Assembly (NCBI GenBank): GCA_013214575.1
Contig: JABSSD010000096.1
Coordinates: 62,001-126,000 of the forward strand
Source of the DNA: Paracoccaceae bacterium
GTDB lineage: Bacteria; Pseudomonadota; Alphaproteobacteria; Rhodobacterales; Rhodobacteraceae
Direction of reading: 5' to 3'
Length of the DNA stretch: 64,000 nt
In this document: positions 45,679 to 53,366 of the stretch, piece by piece
Position numbering within the stretch: position 1 is the first letter of the stretch
Layout of the letters: every line of letters begins with the position of its first letter
Translations under genes and position numbers: made by a program
The notes under the pieces: generated by a model
Databases searched by the model: none
What the model saw: only the letters and a program-made list of their open reading frames with translations
What the model was told of the DNA's origin: nothing

Positions 45679-46167
45679 CTAGCTATTTTGGTTCACTTCA
45701 TATTCCACGATAAAAATTACGGGATCCGGATTGTTTCCGGTCACACGACCGCTATAAACGCCCGGTTTGGTCGAATGCGGGATGTGTACATGCACTTCTA
45801 AGCGCTGACTGTCGCCCGGTGGGATGGTAAGTCGCGCGGGTTTCAATTGGATGAGATTAGCGGAAATGGCGCAACCAGAGCGGCTTTGAAGGTCACCAGG
45901 TGACAGGTCGAGTGTTACAGGTCCGCCATCATCATTTGCCGCAATACTTAAAACGATCACACCGTTTTCACCGGGTTGAACTAGCTTACGGCACCGAAAT
46001 CGACCGCCCAACGCGTGTTGTGGCCCTGCCTCCGCTGACAAGATCGACAGCGCAATCTTCGCCATATCAACATTGTCGCCGACAATTCCAGTGTCGATTT
46101 CGGTTATCTTTCCAATTTCTTTTTGCCACAGTTTTCGTTCGAAATAGGGCACTGATGCGTCCTCCAC
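45679..46167 (-). CDS. Hypothetical protein with a C-terminal beta-sandwich-like domain
   Basis: A 162-residue protein convergent with the encapsulin operon. Residues 70-155 look like an immunoglobulin-like/NEW3-type beta sandwich: LKPARLTIPPGDSQRLEVHV then HIPHSTKPGVYSGRVTGNN and IFIVEYEV. No signal peptide is evident from this start (MEDASVPYFERKLWQKEIGK). I do not recognise the family and cannot assign a role. It is the last gene before IS6 copy 2 and so travels within the IS6-bracketed segment. Confidence 0.5.
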   Translation of the reverse strand: MEDASVPYFERKLWQKEIGKITEIDTGIVGDNVDMAKIALSILSAEAGPQHALGGRFRCRKLVQPGENGVIVLSIAANDDGGPVTLDLSPGDLQSRSGCAISANLIQLKPARLTIPPGDSQRLEVHVHIPHSTKPGVYSGRVTGNNPDPVIFIVEYEVNQNS

Positions 46168-46243
46168 TGCTTGGACTTAGTGTGCGACCTCATAGGCCCT
46201 CTGTAAAGGGAATTGACTTTCGAACGGACAATACGGTCCTGTC

Positions 46244-47135
46244 GGTCCTGTCAGAGGAAACTCGGTTGTGAAGGGCAGGGTGGCGATTTGGCTTCTCGGT
46301 ATGACAAAACACAGCCCATTTCGGTATTTCAAGACCAGTCCCGACATCATCCGCCTTGCGGTGATGTTGTAGGTCCGGTTCCCTCTTTCGCTCCGGAATG
46401 TGGAGGATTTGCTGCATGAGCGCGGGATCGAAATCAGTCATGAGACTGTGCGATTCTGGTGGGATCGCTTTGGGCCGTTGTTCGCCGCGGAGATCCGAAG
46501 AAAACGGGTTCAGCAACTTCGTTCTCATTCGAATTGGAAATGGCATTTGGACGAGGTGTTGGTAAAAATAGACGGCGAAATCCACCCTCTCTTGCGGGCT
46601 GTCGATCACGAGGGCGAGGTGCTTGAAAGCTATGTCACCCAGCGCCGTGACCGCAAAACGGCATTGAAATTCTTCGGAAAAAAAATGAAGCGCTTTAGCC
46701 CACCACATGTCATCGTGACCGACCTACTGCGGTCTTACGGCGCCGCGATGAAGGTCATCGGCAATGCTGACCGGCAAAAAACCGGACGTTGGTTGAATAA
46801 CCGGGCTGAGAATTCACATCCACTGCCTGGCAGTGGTTTGCTAGCAGACCACGAGAAGGGGCCATTTCGACGACGAGAACGGGCAATGCTGCGCTTTCGT
46901 CGTATGCGAAGTTTGCAGAAGCTCGTCTCCGTACACGCCTCGGTTTACAATCACTTGAATCGCTGCCCGGCAGGGTATGTTTACATACCCGAGAGGGGTG
47001 GAACGTCACCTTTATTCACGCGAAAATTTCAAGCTCAACCGCACCGCCGCTCTCGCTGAGTGGCGCCAACTTGGCGCGGCATAAAGGACAGTCATATTGT
47101 CCTTGCTGAGACCAGTTCGAATTGGTCTGACAGCA
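46244..47135 (+). pseudogene. IS6-family element, copy 2 (defective transposase)
   Basis: A near-identical direct copy of 35917-36755 but without its 54-base deletion. ATG 46301 opens MTKHSPFRYFKTSPDIIRLA, then TAG at 46370-46372 replaces the usual Tyr codon; reading continues EDLLHERGIEISHETVRFWW to PHVIVTDLLRSYGAAMKVIG. An extra segment (PGSGLLADHEKG, around 46825-46860) splits the region near the catalytic Glu. Near 46965-47010 another insertion shifts frame away from the native end (KLNRTAALAEWRQLG, still readable in another frame). Terminal CTGTCAGA repeats are present at 46248 and, complementary, near 47126. It could not encode a normal transposase. Confidence 0.85.
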
Positions 47136-47350
47136 GAGGAAGTCACGCCTCAGGCGTCAGTTCTGCAACAACGCCGTGTAAAATGTAGCAGGATCTGCGA
47201 GAGGGAAAAACTATGGATTTCCCTCTAAAACAAATGGCACCAGTGGCGGTCATATCGCGGACTTTTCACGAAGTTGTCCGGAACTTGTGGGAGATTTATC
47301 GCGGACTTTACTTTAAGATACCTACTACTTATTCCGCTTTTGCATGGAAG

Positions 47351-47851
47351 TTAGTCTGACACACTTGGGTCATTGCGCATTCGCAAAATCTTTAGCTCCT
47401 GACGCAGTTCATCGGCTGTCATTTCGGTGATTTCCTTCCCACCTAGTGCCGTCGAGCGCGCCGCATTCACACTTGAGACGAAATGGGCTTCGGTGTTTCT
47501 GGCCGCCTCACCCCAAGTATCTGGGAAACGTCGACGCAGGAGTTCGAGGAAAAGTTTCCGGTCGCAGCTTCCGCCCCGCGCAGCTTTCCTTAATTCATTG
47601 GTCCAATAGGCCGACAACGCCGTCAAGGCCACGCGGCAGGCCACGTCGAAATCTGGGTAACGGGTGGCCCAATTGTACATAGTAGACAAAGCGACGTCCA
47701 TACTAGCGCACCACTGTTCCGGAAATTCTCCCTGCCGGGCCATGGATTTGACCAGATCACAGTGTTCCTTGCCGCGATACTTCAGAGCGTTCCGTGATCT
47801 GGGATCAACAGAAATGGGGACGATATTCGATCGTTTTCGAGCCTGCGTCAT
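47351..47851 (-). CDS. Phage terminase small subunit-like protein
   Basis: A 166-residue protein with an N-terminal helix-turn-helix-like part (HCDLVKSMARQGEFPEQWCA, SMDVALSTMYNWATRYPDFD) followed by a helical middle and a coiled tail (TADELRQELKILRMRN). The layout resembles small terminase or DNA-packaging proteins, which bind packaging sites. No large terminase is present, as in some phage satellites that use a helper's packaging machinery. The ATG overlaps the stop of the preceding gene (ATGA). It is the last gene of a minus-strand operon. Confidence 0.5.
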   Translation of the reverse strand: MTQARKRSNIVPISVDPRSRNALKYRGKEHCDLVKSMARQGEFPEQWCASMDVALSTMYNWATRYPDFDVACRVALTALSAYWTNELRKAARGGSCDRKLFLELLRRRFPDTWGEAARNTEAHFVSSVNAARSTALGGKEITEMTADELRQELKILRMRNDPSVSD

Positions 47852-48312
47852 CTATCTATTACTCTCGGTTGTCTGATTTGGTTGTTTCCAGCACACCCGC
47901 CGAAACGAGTCTCAATGCATGTTTGGCAGTTTTCCCATTTATTTGACCTGCACCAAGCATCCAATGACACTAAGCTACCGGCCCAAGTGAGCGGAATGTC
48001 TGCGATGGAAGCGCCGGACGATAAAGTTTCGGGGCTCGCTACGCGGGCGCCTTCCTTTGTTGATTTGACAATCGCCTTAACCGCGTCAGTGTCAGGCGTT
48101 TTTTCAGGCGCTATGTTGGCAATGGTCTCCGAATTGGAGCGATCAGCCAGAGCCGTGATTTTATTACGGGCCCCCAACCGACAACCGGCAGAAACTGGCA
48201 GAAAGGGGCCTGTCGCGCTCCGAACGGGGCTTCTTGCCGCTTTCAGCCGGTTGTCGGCTGGGGTTTTAGTTTTTTTCTGGGCATCAAGGGCCAGTGCTAA
48301 CCACCTACTCAT
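47848..48312 (-). CDS. Hypothetical protein in phage-like operon
   Basis: A 154-residue protein beginning MSRWLALALDAQKKTKTPAD, with a basic, low-complexity middle and a C-terminal part containing LDAWCRSNKWENCQTCIETR and FGGCAGN; four cysteines suggest a small metal-binding knuckle. I do not recognise the family. Reality of the gene is supported by its ATGA overlap with the terminase-like gene and a 28-base gap after the DUF3987 gene. A long open frame exists on the opposite strand but has no homology I can see. Confidence 0.5.
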   Translation of the reverse strand: MSRWLALALDAQKKTKTPADNRLKAARSPVRSATGPFLPVSAGCRLGARNKITALADRSNSETIANIAPEKTPDTDAVKAIVKSTKEGARVASPETLSSGASIADIPLTWAGSLVSLDAWCRSNKWENCQTCIETRFGGCAGNNQIRQPRVIDR

Positions 48313-48340
48313 TTACGCTCACCACTCTGGGGTTTACGAA

Positions 48341-49810
48341 TTAATTTTCGATTGGCCTGCCCCCTGTGCTAACTTTGGTCCGCACCAGCCAGCCAGCGTC
48401 TATGAGAACAGAAAATGCTGCCTTAATGTCTGGCACTTTCCCAAGTTTCGGTCGGCTTCGGTGTTGGAGGTTTCGCACGTTCAGGGTGGTTAACCTTTCT
48501 TCGCAAATGATGTTTGCAATCGTCCTGGCGTTGCTGATTTCCGACGATACGGACGCAACTCCATACGAACGATGGGCATGGCCCCGCAGGTATTCGCCAA
48601 CATAATGACAGGCACGGTCCAGATGGTTGCCCGTGATGCAGGATACTACCTCTGCTCCGTTGTCGATTGCCCAATCCAGAAGCGCCAGAACCATAGACAC
48701 CCGTACCGCCAATCCGGGGAGTTTTCCGATATGGCTTTTCATCAGGCCAGTTGACTGCCCTTCCCACTCCCGACATTGAACCCGGAACGTGTGCAGGCAG
48801 GTCTGTGCATCCTCGTTCAGGAGTAGGAATAACGGACGCTTACTTCCGTGCTCGTCCACGGCTGCTTTCAAGCCGTGTAACCGCTTGAAGGCCCGTTTTG
48901 GCGTTATTGTGTCAAGCGTTACAGTTGGGCGCTTCAACTTTACTGGATCGGGGAAAACAGTCAAGAACCGGGCCAACAACCCATCGTCGCCGCTGCGAAC
49001 CAATAAAGTGTCCAGTTTGTCAGGCTGGGTGCCTCCGAGAACAGCAACGGACAGGTGGTCAATGATGATCGGATCGGGGCTATTCTTGCGGTCAACCGTG
49101 TAACTGCGCCCCCCGAATGCTTCCAGCCAGAAAGGGCGATCGCCACCACCATTGTAGCGGTCCATTGATCCAAGCCAACCTGACAGCTCATCCCGCGACA
49201 GCAACAATCCGCGCCACGTCGCCTGCACCAGTTCAGCCACCTTTTCAGTAGTCACGTCTGTAACCCGAATGCGTTTGCGGATCGGTTGTGGGGTGGCTCT
49301 CGCTTTATCAGGTATTTGCGGAGCATGGCTATCATTGGCCAACGCGGCTTTTGCATCGGCTTTCCACTGCGACCGCATCAGCCGGGTAACCTCGTCCTTA
49401 TCGGCCCATTCCGTCCGCTCTTGTTTGTATTCCCGGGTCAGTTCAGCATCAATTTCCTTGATTGGATCAAGGATGGCATCCAAAGCGGGGCTTTTGCCTG
49501 CGGATGGATCGCCTATCAGCATCCCCCAGATAATTGGCGGTTCTCTCCACCCATCCCAAGGCTCAGCCCAACGGGTATTTCCGACAATGGCGCTTGCAAC
49601 TGACAACAGCGCCAATGCCACATAATCAACATGGGCGCCTTTGACCTCTGCCGCTGATTTTTGCCATCCAGCCCAAGCGCCAAAGACAGTTGCAAACTCT
49701 GCATTTGTCATTTCCGGCGCGGGCAGCCGTTCGGGCTTGATGACGGTCATATCCGGGTCAGGCCAATTTGTGGTTGGGTCGTACTGGGTAGGTGTTGGCG
49801 GAATATCCAT
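48341..49810 (-). CDS. DUF3987 domain protein (helicase/primase-associated ATPase-like)
   Basis: About 489 residues. Conserved DUF3987 features include IWGMLIGDPSAGKSPALDAI (P-loop-like, residues about 85-105), LLLSRDELSGWLGSMDRYNG with GGDRPFWLEAFGGRSYTVDR, and LSVAVLGGTQPDKLDTLL. These proteins occur in prophages and integrative elements, usually beside a primase, and are thought to act in element replication. ATG 49808-49810 overlaps the stop of the Toprim gene as TGATG, so I place the start there and not at the ATG 12 bases upstream. Confidence 0.8.
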   Translation of the reverse strand: MDIPPTPTQYDPTTNWPDPDMTVIKPERLPAPEMTNAEFATVFGAWAGWQKSAAEVKGAHVDYVALALLSVASAIVGNTRWAEPWDGWREPPIIWGMLIGDPSAGKSPALDAILDPIKEIDAELTREYKQERTEWADKDEVTRLMRSQWKADAKAALANDSHAPQIPDKARATPQPIRKRIRVTDVTTEKVAELVQATWRGLLLSRDELSGWLGSMDRYNGGGDRPFWLEAFGGRSYTVDRKNSPDPIIIDHLSVAVLGGTQPDKLDTLLVRSGDDGLLARFLTVFPDPVKLKRPTVTLDTITPKRAFKRLHGLKAAVDEHGSKRPLFLLLNEDAQTCLHTFRVQCREWEGQSTGLMKSHIGKLPGLAVRVSMVLALLDWAIDNGAEVVSCITGNHLDRACHYVGEYLRGHAHRSYGVASVSSEISNARTIANIICEERLTTLNVRNLQHRSRPKLGKVPDIKAAFSVLIDAGWLVRTKVSTGGRPIEN

Positions 49811-50673
49811 CAGGCGCCACACCTTTTCGCCACCAGCACATCGGCCCAGTCTTTACCGTCCGGTGCTGGCAACATCGACACTTGCCAGCCCAGAGCGGTT
49901 GCGCGCGTTGCCAGTGAATTACCAGCCAGTTTTCCGGGTTGGTCGCCATCTGTAGCAATTATCAGAATGCCGGGTTCTTGGGGCAGTTGCAGCGTCTTCA
50001 TGCCAGAAGTAGACAACGACGCCCAAAGCGTCGCAGGGCCTATTAATAGCCCGCTCAACAGCGCCAAGCCGGTTTCAATACCTTCGCATACCAACAATGG
50101 CCCCTGCGCTTCAGACAAGACCACCGCACCGCCCGCACATGGCCCAAGCATCATCTTGGCTGATGCTCTCAGGCGAAGTCGTTGCTTGTTAAAGAACGTA
50201 CGATGAACTCCGCCGGTTGAGACATCGGCCACCATAGCGCAGGTCCAAGTCGCACTTGGCGCATGATATAAATTCGAGATGAAACGCAGGCTAGTTGGCA
50301 GATAGCAGGTGATATATCTGCCCCTTAAATAGCTATCTGCTTTCGTGCCGATGATCGGCCTGGCCGCTTCCCAGAGAGCTCGAGCATTTGCCAGTTTCGC
50401 GGCCTGACAATCCGCCTGTTTGCGTTGGGCTTGTTCCCGCGCTGTAAAGTCAATTTGGAGGCTTTCAAGTGACAAATCTACCGCATGGGCAAGATCCGCA
50501 AAACGGTAATTCGACTTGAAACAATGGAGCAAAAGTGTGCCGGCTTGTTCCGAGATACTCAAAGCGGCCTGATCTCTGAGACGTTCGATCTGGCAGATTG
50601 GGCAGGGTGCTGATCCGCGCCCATTCTTCCAATGGCCACCGAGATTAGATGTGATTTGTTGCGCGTCGGTCAT
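49810..50673 (-). CDS. Toprim-domain primase-like protein
   Basis: About 287 residues. The N-terminus resembles a CHC2-type zinc finger: GSAPCPICQIERLRDQAALS then TLLLHCFKSNYRF, although the usual fourth Cys after HC is missing. The C-terminal half is a Toprim domain: PLLVCEGIETGLALLSGL with the catalytic Glu and IIATDGDQPGK with the DxD. Such proteins synthesise replication primers for integrative elements. The start at ATG 50671-50673 (MTDAQQITSNLGGHWKNGRG) is preferred over an upstream frame extension of 11 residues. Confidence 0.8.
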   Translation of the reverse strand: MTDAQQITSNLGGHWKNGRGSAPCPICQIERLRDQAALSISEQAGTLLLHCFKSNYRFADLAHAVDLSLESLQIDFTAREQAQRKQADCQAAKLANARALWEAARPIIGTKADSYLRGRYITCYLPTSLRFISNLYHAPSATWTCAMVADVSTGGVHRTFFNKQRLRLRASAKMMLGPCAGGAVVLSEAQGPLLVCEGIETGLALLSGLLIGPATLWASLSTSGMKTLQLPQEPGILIIATDGDQPGKLAGNSLATRATALGWQVSMLPAPDGKDWADVLVAKRCGA

Positions 50674-50732
50674 GACGGAAATGCCTTTCGCTTTTTGGCG
50701 TAGCACGGTAGGATAAGAGCGTTCTCAACACT

Positions 50733-50885
50733 TCAATAAGCCCAACGCCCGCGCCCGTTGTTTCGGGGGTGGGTTGCTTGTTTCACGATGCCCATGATCC
50801 AAGTGTCGATCTCGGGCACTTCCTGATCAGTTGCCCGGGCCAGCTTGTGTTTGTGAATGGGCTCGGCGTTGTGAAATTTATCCAA
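50733..50885 (-). CDS. Possible small protein or decayed gene
   Basis: A minus-strand frame just upstream of the Toprim gene reads YRHFGLRQTTLDKFHNAEPI then HKHKLARATDQEVPEIDTWI and MGIVKQATHPRNNGRGRWAY to a stop at 50733. Its composition looks protein-like, but it has no ATG; a TTG at 50883-50885 would give 50 residues with no clear ribosome site. It could be the 3' end of a gene broken by a frameshift near 50920. I do not recognise it. Confidence 0.3.
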   Translation of the reverse strand: MDKFHNAEPIHKHKLARATDQEVPEIDTWIMGIVKQATHPRNNGRGRWAY

Positions 50886-50948
50886 CGTCGTTTGGCGTAG
50901 ACCAAAGTGGCGATATCACCAGGTGCTCCTGACTGGTGACTTGGGGTC

Positions 50949-51266
50949 TTAGTGCAGAGCGAATACCCGCTCAGACGCGCACAGGAAACAGCGGCCATGA
51001 AGGAAGGGCTTTTTCGATGACCGATGCGTTGCAATCCTGAGCCGCTCATTTCGAGGGCCATCAGGGAGACCCTCATGCAGGGTCGCATCAATATCGCTTT
51101 CAACCCAATAGAGGCGACCACCGAGTTTGAATGGCGCCGGCAATCTGCCTGCCGCGACATCGAGGTAGATGCTAGACCGTGAACGATTGCCCAGTTTTTC
51201 GCGCAGCTGAGAAAATGTGAGGTACTTGTGTCCGTTGTACCGTTCGAGTTTTTCGTTGGTTTTCAT
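50949..51266 (-). CDS. AlpA-family phage regulatory / excisionase-like DNA-binding protein
   Basis: A 105-residue protein. Residues 13-65 match the AlpA/MerR-like winged helix: YLTFSQLREKLGNRSRSSIY then LDVAAGRLPAPFKLGGRLYW and VESDIDATL. AlpA proteins regulate integrase expression or act as excisionases in P4-type satellites and integrative elements. The C-terminal 35 residues are unusual and unconserved in appearance. It lies between the replication genes and the integrase on the same strand. Confidence 0.8.
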   Translation of the reverse strand: MKTNEKLERYNGHKYLTFSQLREKLGNRSRSSIYLDVAAGRLPAPFKLGGRLYWVESDIDATLHEGLPDGPRNERLRIATHRSSKKPFLHGRCFLCASERVFALH

Positions 51267-51316
51267 TGGAACCGCCCGTTTGTGTTTCGGATGGTCCTAA
51301 TATGACTTGTCACGAT

Positions 51317-51646
51317 CTAATTTGTCGTACCCGTAATATTCTGGATTACTTCGGAAAGTTCCGGAGACAGGATGATCTCTGTGGTCTCGCGGAGTGTTTT
51401 TTCTTTGCGGTATATGTCATATATTTGGCCGTAAGATCGCGGAGCCATGTGGAGTTCAATGTGAGCCAATGCAACTGCATCGCACGATGTTTCTCCGGAA
51501 TCACTGTCCTTATTTCGAGAGAGTATTAGGCCCTTCTGCACGAGAAGTGCGACTGCGCAGAATGTTTTTAAGTGTCTGACATCTTTCCTAGGTTGGCCTT
51601 TCGGACGACTTGGAGGGGGCGTTTCCCCTCGGAGATAACTGCTCAA
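51317..51646 (-). CDS. Hypothetical protein of the integrative element
   Basis: An open frame of 109 residues with a TTG start that directly follows the stop codon of the next upstream gene. It is basic and proline-rich at the N-terminus (GETPPPSRPKGQPRKDVRHL) and helical after that (YGQIYDIYRKEKTLRETTEI). I do not recognise a family. The tight spacing with the gene before it supports reality; the exact start is uncertain. Confidence 0.45.
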   Translation of the reverse strand: MSSYLRGETPPPSRPKGQPRKDVRHLKTFCAVALLVQKGLILSRNKDSDSGETSCDAVALAHIELHMAPRSYGQIYDIYRKEKTLRETTEIILSPELSEVIQNITGTTN

Positions 51647-51964
51647 TCAAGACTGTAGACACTTCGGTACTGGGCATCCGAGTTCCAGCACATTAGCAAC
51701 CGCGCGGGAAAGCGCCTGGAATTGAAAATAGTCAGTTTTGGCCAATTCAATGAGTTGTTCAGGCGAGGTCATCAACTTAGATGCGCCGTAGATTTCCGCC
51801 CTGTATTCGGTATATCCATCTGCGTCAGTCGTATCGCATTGCGCGGCCCGCGCTGCAGCTAATCCGTCCAGTGTAGTCCGATCTACATTTCCAATATCGA
51901 CCAGGTGTGGAGCAATCATATGCTTCGGGATTTCAACGGCTTGTTTAAATGTAGGAACTGTCAT
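51647..51964 (-). CDS. Hypothetical protein overlapping the integrase gene
   Basis: A 105-residue acidic, helical protein (VEIPKHMIAPHLVDIGNVDR, TSPEQLIELAKTDYFQFQAL). Its ATG overlaps the integrase stop codon as ATGA, a sign that the two were translated together. No family recognised. It may be a small accessory protein of the recombination module. Confidence 0.5.
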   Translation of the reverse strand: MTVPTFKQAVEIPKHMIAPHLVDIGNVDRTTLDGLAAARAAQCDTTDADGYTEYRAEIYGASKLMTSPEQLIELAKTDYFQFQALSRAVANVLELGCPVPKCLQS

Positions 51965-53188
51965 TTTGCCACCATCGACACTATGGTATCCGACGCGCTA
52001 GTCACATGGTGGGCCCATTTCTCAAGAAGAACACGGCGCCTGTCGAGGTAATCTGTGCGGCGGTAGGCGCGCTCAACACTTGTTCCCGCAACATGGGCCA
52101 ACATCATTTCAGCAACATCATGAGGGGTGTCCGTTGCCTCGGCCAGCCACACCCTCAAGCTGGAGCGAAAACCATGTGGACGCTCTTTCATACTCCTGCG
52201 TTCCATAAGACGCGACATGGTGGCATCGGTGATGACCCCGGTCCGAACAGATGGAAAAGGAAACCATCACGCTGGAAGGGTAGGGCCTGCTCAATAACAT
52301 TCTGTGCCTCGGTCGAAAGAGGTACACGAAAATCTGTGGTCTGGCCCTTACGCCCTTTCATGACATCGGCAGGTATCGTCCAGACATTGCCGTCGATCTG
52401 AGCTATCTGAAGCAACCGTATCGGCTTTGATCTGAGACCTGTCACAATGAGCAATCGCAGCGCCAGATGTGTGAGTGTTGGCTCCGCCAAGCTCTTGTAG
52501 AATTCAGGAACGTCGGTCCAAGGCAATGATGGGATGTTGGTTGCTTGATGTCTTGATTTGCCCAGAAGCGCTTTGGCTTTAAGCGTTGCTTGCATGTCCA
52601 CGTCGAGGCCAAGCGCAGCAGCATGCTTCAAAACAATGCCCAATCGGACCATAGCCTTTTTTGCCGTGTCTGCTTTTGTATGCCAGATCGGGGCCAAGAC
52701 ATCTCGGATGTCCCTCTGATCAATCTCCTCAACCGGAACTCGCCCCAGTTTTGGCAATACATGTAGTTCAAGTGGCGAAAGCCAGCGTCCTGCTTTCCCG
52801 TCATCTTTCAACTCAGCTTTGCGCGCTTCAAATGCTTCATGGGCGATTTTGCGCAGAGTATTGTCGGAGCGCTCCATTTCCCGGGCTTGCCGCTGCCTCT
52901 CCTTGATTGGATCAACACCGGTCTTTGCCATCCCGCGCAATGATCGGATAGTTCTCGCGCCTTTTTCAGGCCAATATCTGGTGGGCTACCCAAACCCATT
53001 TCTCTGCGTCGGCCGTGCACTGTGACGCGCAAGATCCATTGGGCTCCTCCGTCGGGCCGCTTGAACAGCCACAGGCCATCACCGTCACAATGTTTTCCAA
53101 GAGGGGCCGTTTTGATGAAAGTCGAAGAAAGTCGAGGTTTGCCCACCATATCTATCCCCCATAATATCCACCTTTTTATATCGGACAT
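51961..53188 (-). pseudogene. Tyrosine-recombinase integrase, disrupted by two frameshifts
   Basis: Three consecutive frames together make one P4-type integrase of about 400 residues. The N-terminal DUF4102-like part (PRLSSTFIKTAPLGKHCDGD, WILRVTVHGRRREMGLGS) shifts frame near 52940-52950 into the middle part (GVDPIKERQRQAREMERSDN). A second shift near 52255, in an A/G-rich run, leads to the C-terminal part (MERRSMKERPHGFRSSLRVW). Catalytic residues survive in pieces: Arg in VTGLRSKPIRLLQ, HxxR in HGFRSSLR, Tyr in SVERAYRRTDYLDRR. Each shift is one base, so sequencing error must be excluded. The gene reads toward the island interior from attR. Confidence 0.82.
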
Positions 53189-53282
53189 GATTGGACAGGC
53201 CAGGACAGCTTAGGGCACAATTTTCATATTTTGTTGGAGAAATTCATATTCTTGATCAGATTTGGACAGGTTGAGACAAGAC

Positions 53283-53309
53283 TTCAATGCCCTATAAGGG
53301 AGCTGATTT
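53283..53309. repeat. attR: right direct repeat (copy of the hflX 3' end)
   Basis: This repeat matches 21586-21612 at 25 of 27 bases, starting TTCAATGCCCTATAAGGGAG, with the 13-base identical core at 53289-53301. It still spells the hflX end N-A-L-stop. It lies about 95 bases upstream of the integrase start. Confidence 0.8.
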
Positions 53310-53336
53310 GAGCTGAGGATCTGTTCAGCTCAAATC
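53305..53336 (+). terminator. Hairpin just beyond attR, probably the original hflX terminator
   Basis: Arms GATTTGAGCTGA (53305-53316) and TCAGCTCAAATC (53325-53336) are perfect complements of 12 bases around the loop GGATCTGT. It begins within the right repeat, exactly where the sequence after the hflX stop would have continued before integration. No T-run follows, so termination may need Rho or be bidirectional. Confidence 0.5.
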
Positions 53337-53341
53337 ATCCA

Positions 53342-53366
53342 GAGCGCCAGCAATACTATTGCTGGC
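53342..53366 (-). terminator. Perfect hairpin containing the acylase stop codon
   Basis: Arms GCGCCAGCAAT and ATTGCTGGCGC are perfect 11-base complements around a 3-base loop. On the minus strand the TAG stop codon of the penicillin acylase family gene spans the end of the first arm and start of the loop, so the terminator-like stem overlaps the last codons. No T-run follows. Confidence 0.5.

Larger units (their letters stand above)
21592..53301. mobile_element. Integrated genomic island in the 3' end of hflX (about 31.7 kb)
   Basis: The island is bounded by direct repeats and carries its own tyrosine integrase at the right end, transcribed inward. The inside is a mosaic of IS remnants (IS21, IS110, IS1380, IS6), a tRNA fragment, an anthranilate-type catabolic cluster, an encapsulin-isoprenoid operon and a phage-satellite-like replication and regulation set. 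The flanks are ordinary core genes. The integrase gene is frameshifted, so the island is probably fixed unless rescued in trans. Confidence 0.78.

Noticed and set aside
46370-46372. Pyrrolysine or programmed amber readthrough in the IS6 transposase
   Set aside because: The codon replaces an ordinary Tyr codon by one base change, and the gene has further lesions; no pyl genes are present in the window.
47882-48493. Long plus-strand open frame of about 200 codons opposite the phage-like operon
   Set aside because: The minus-strand genes show coupled start/stop overlaps and recognisable domains, while this frame has no family resemblance and runs antisense to two of them.
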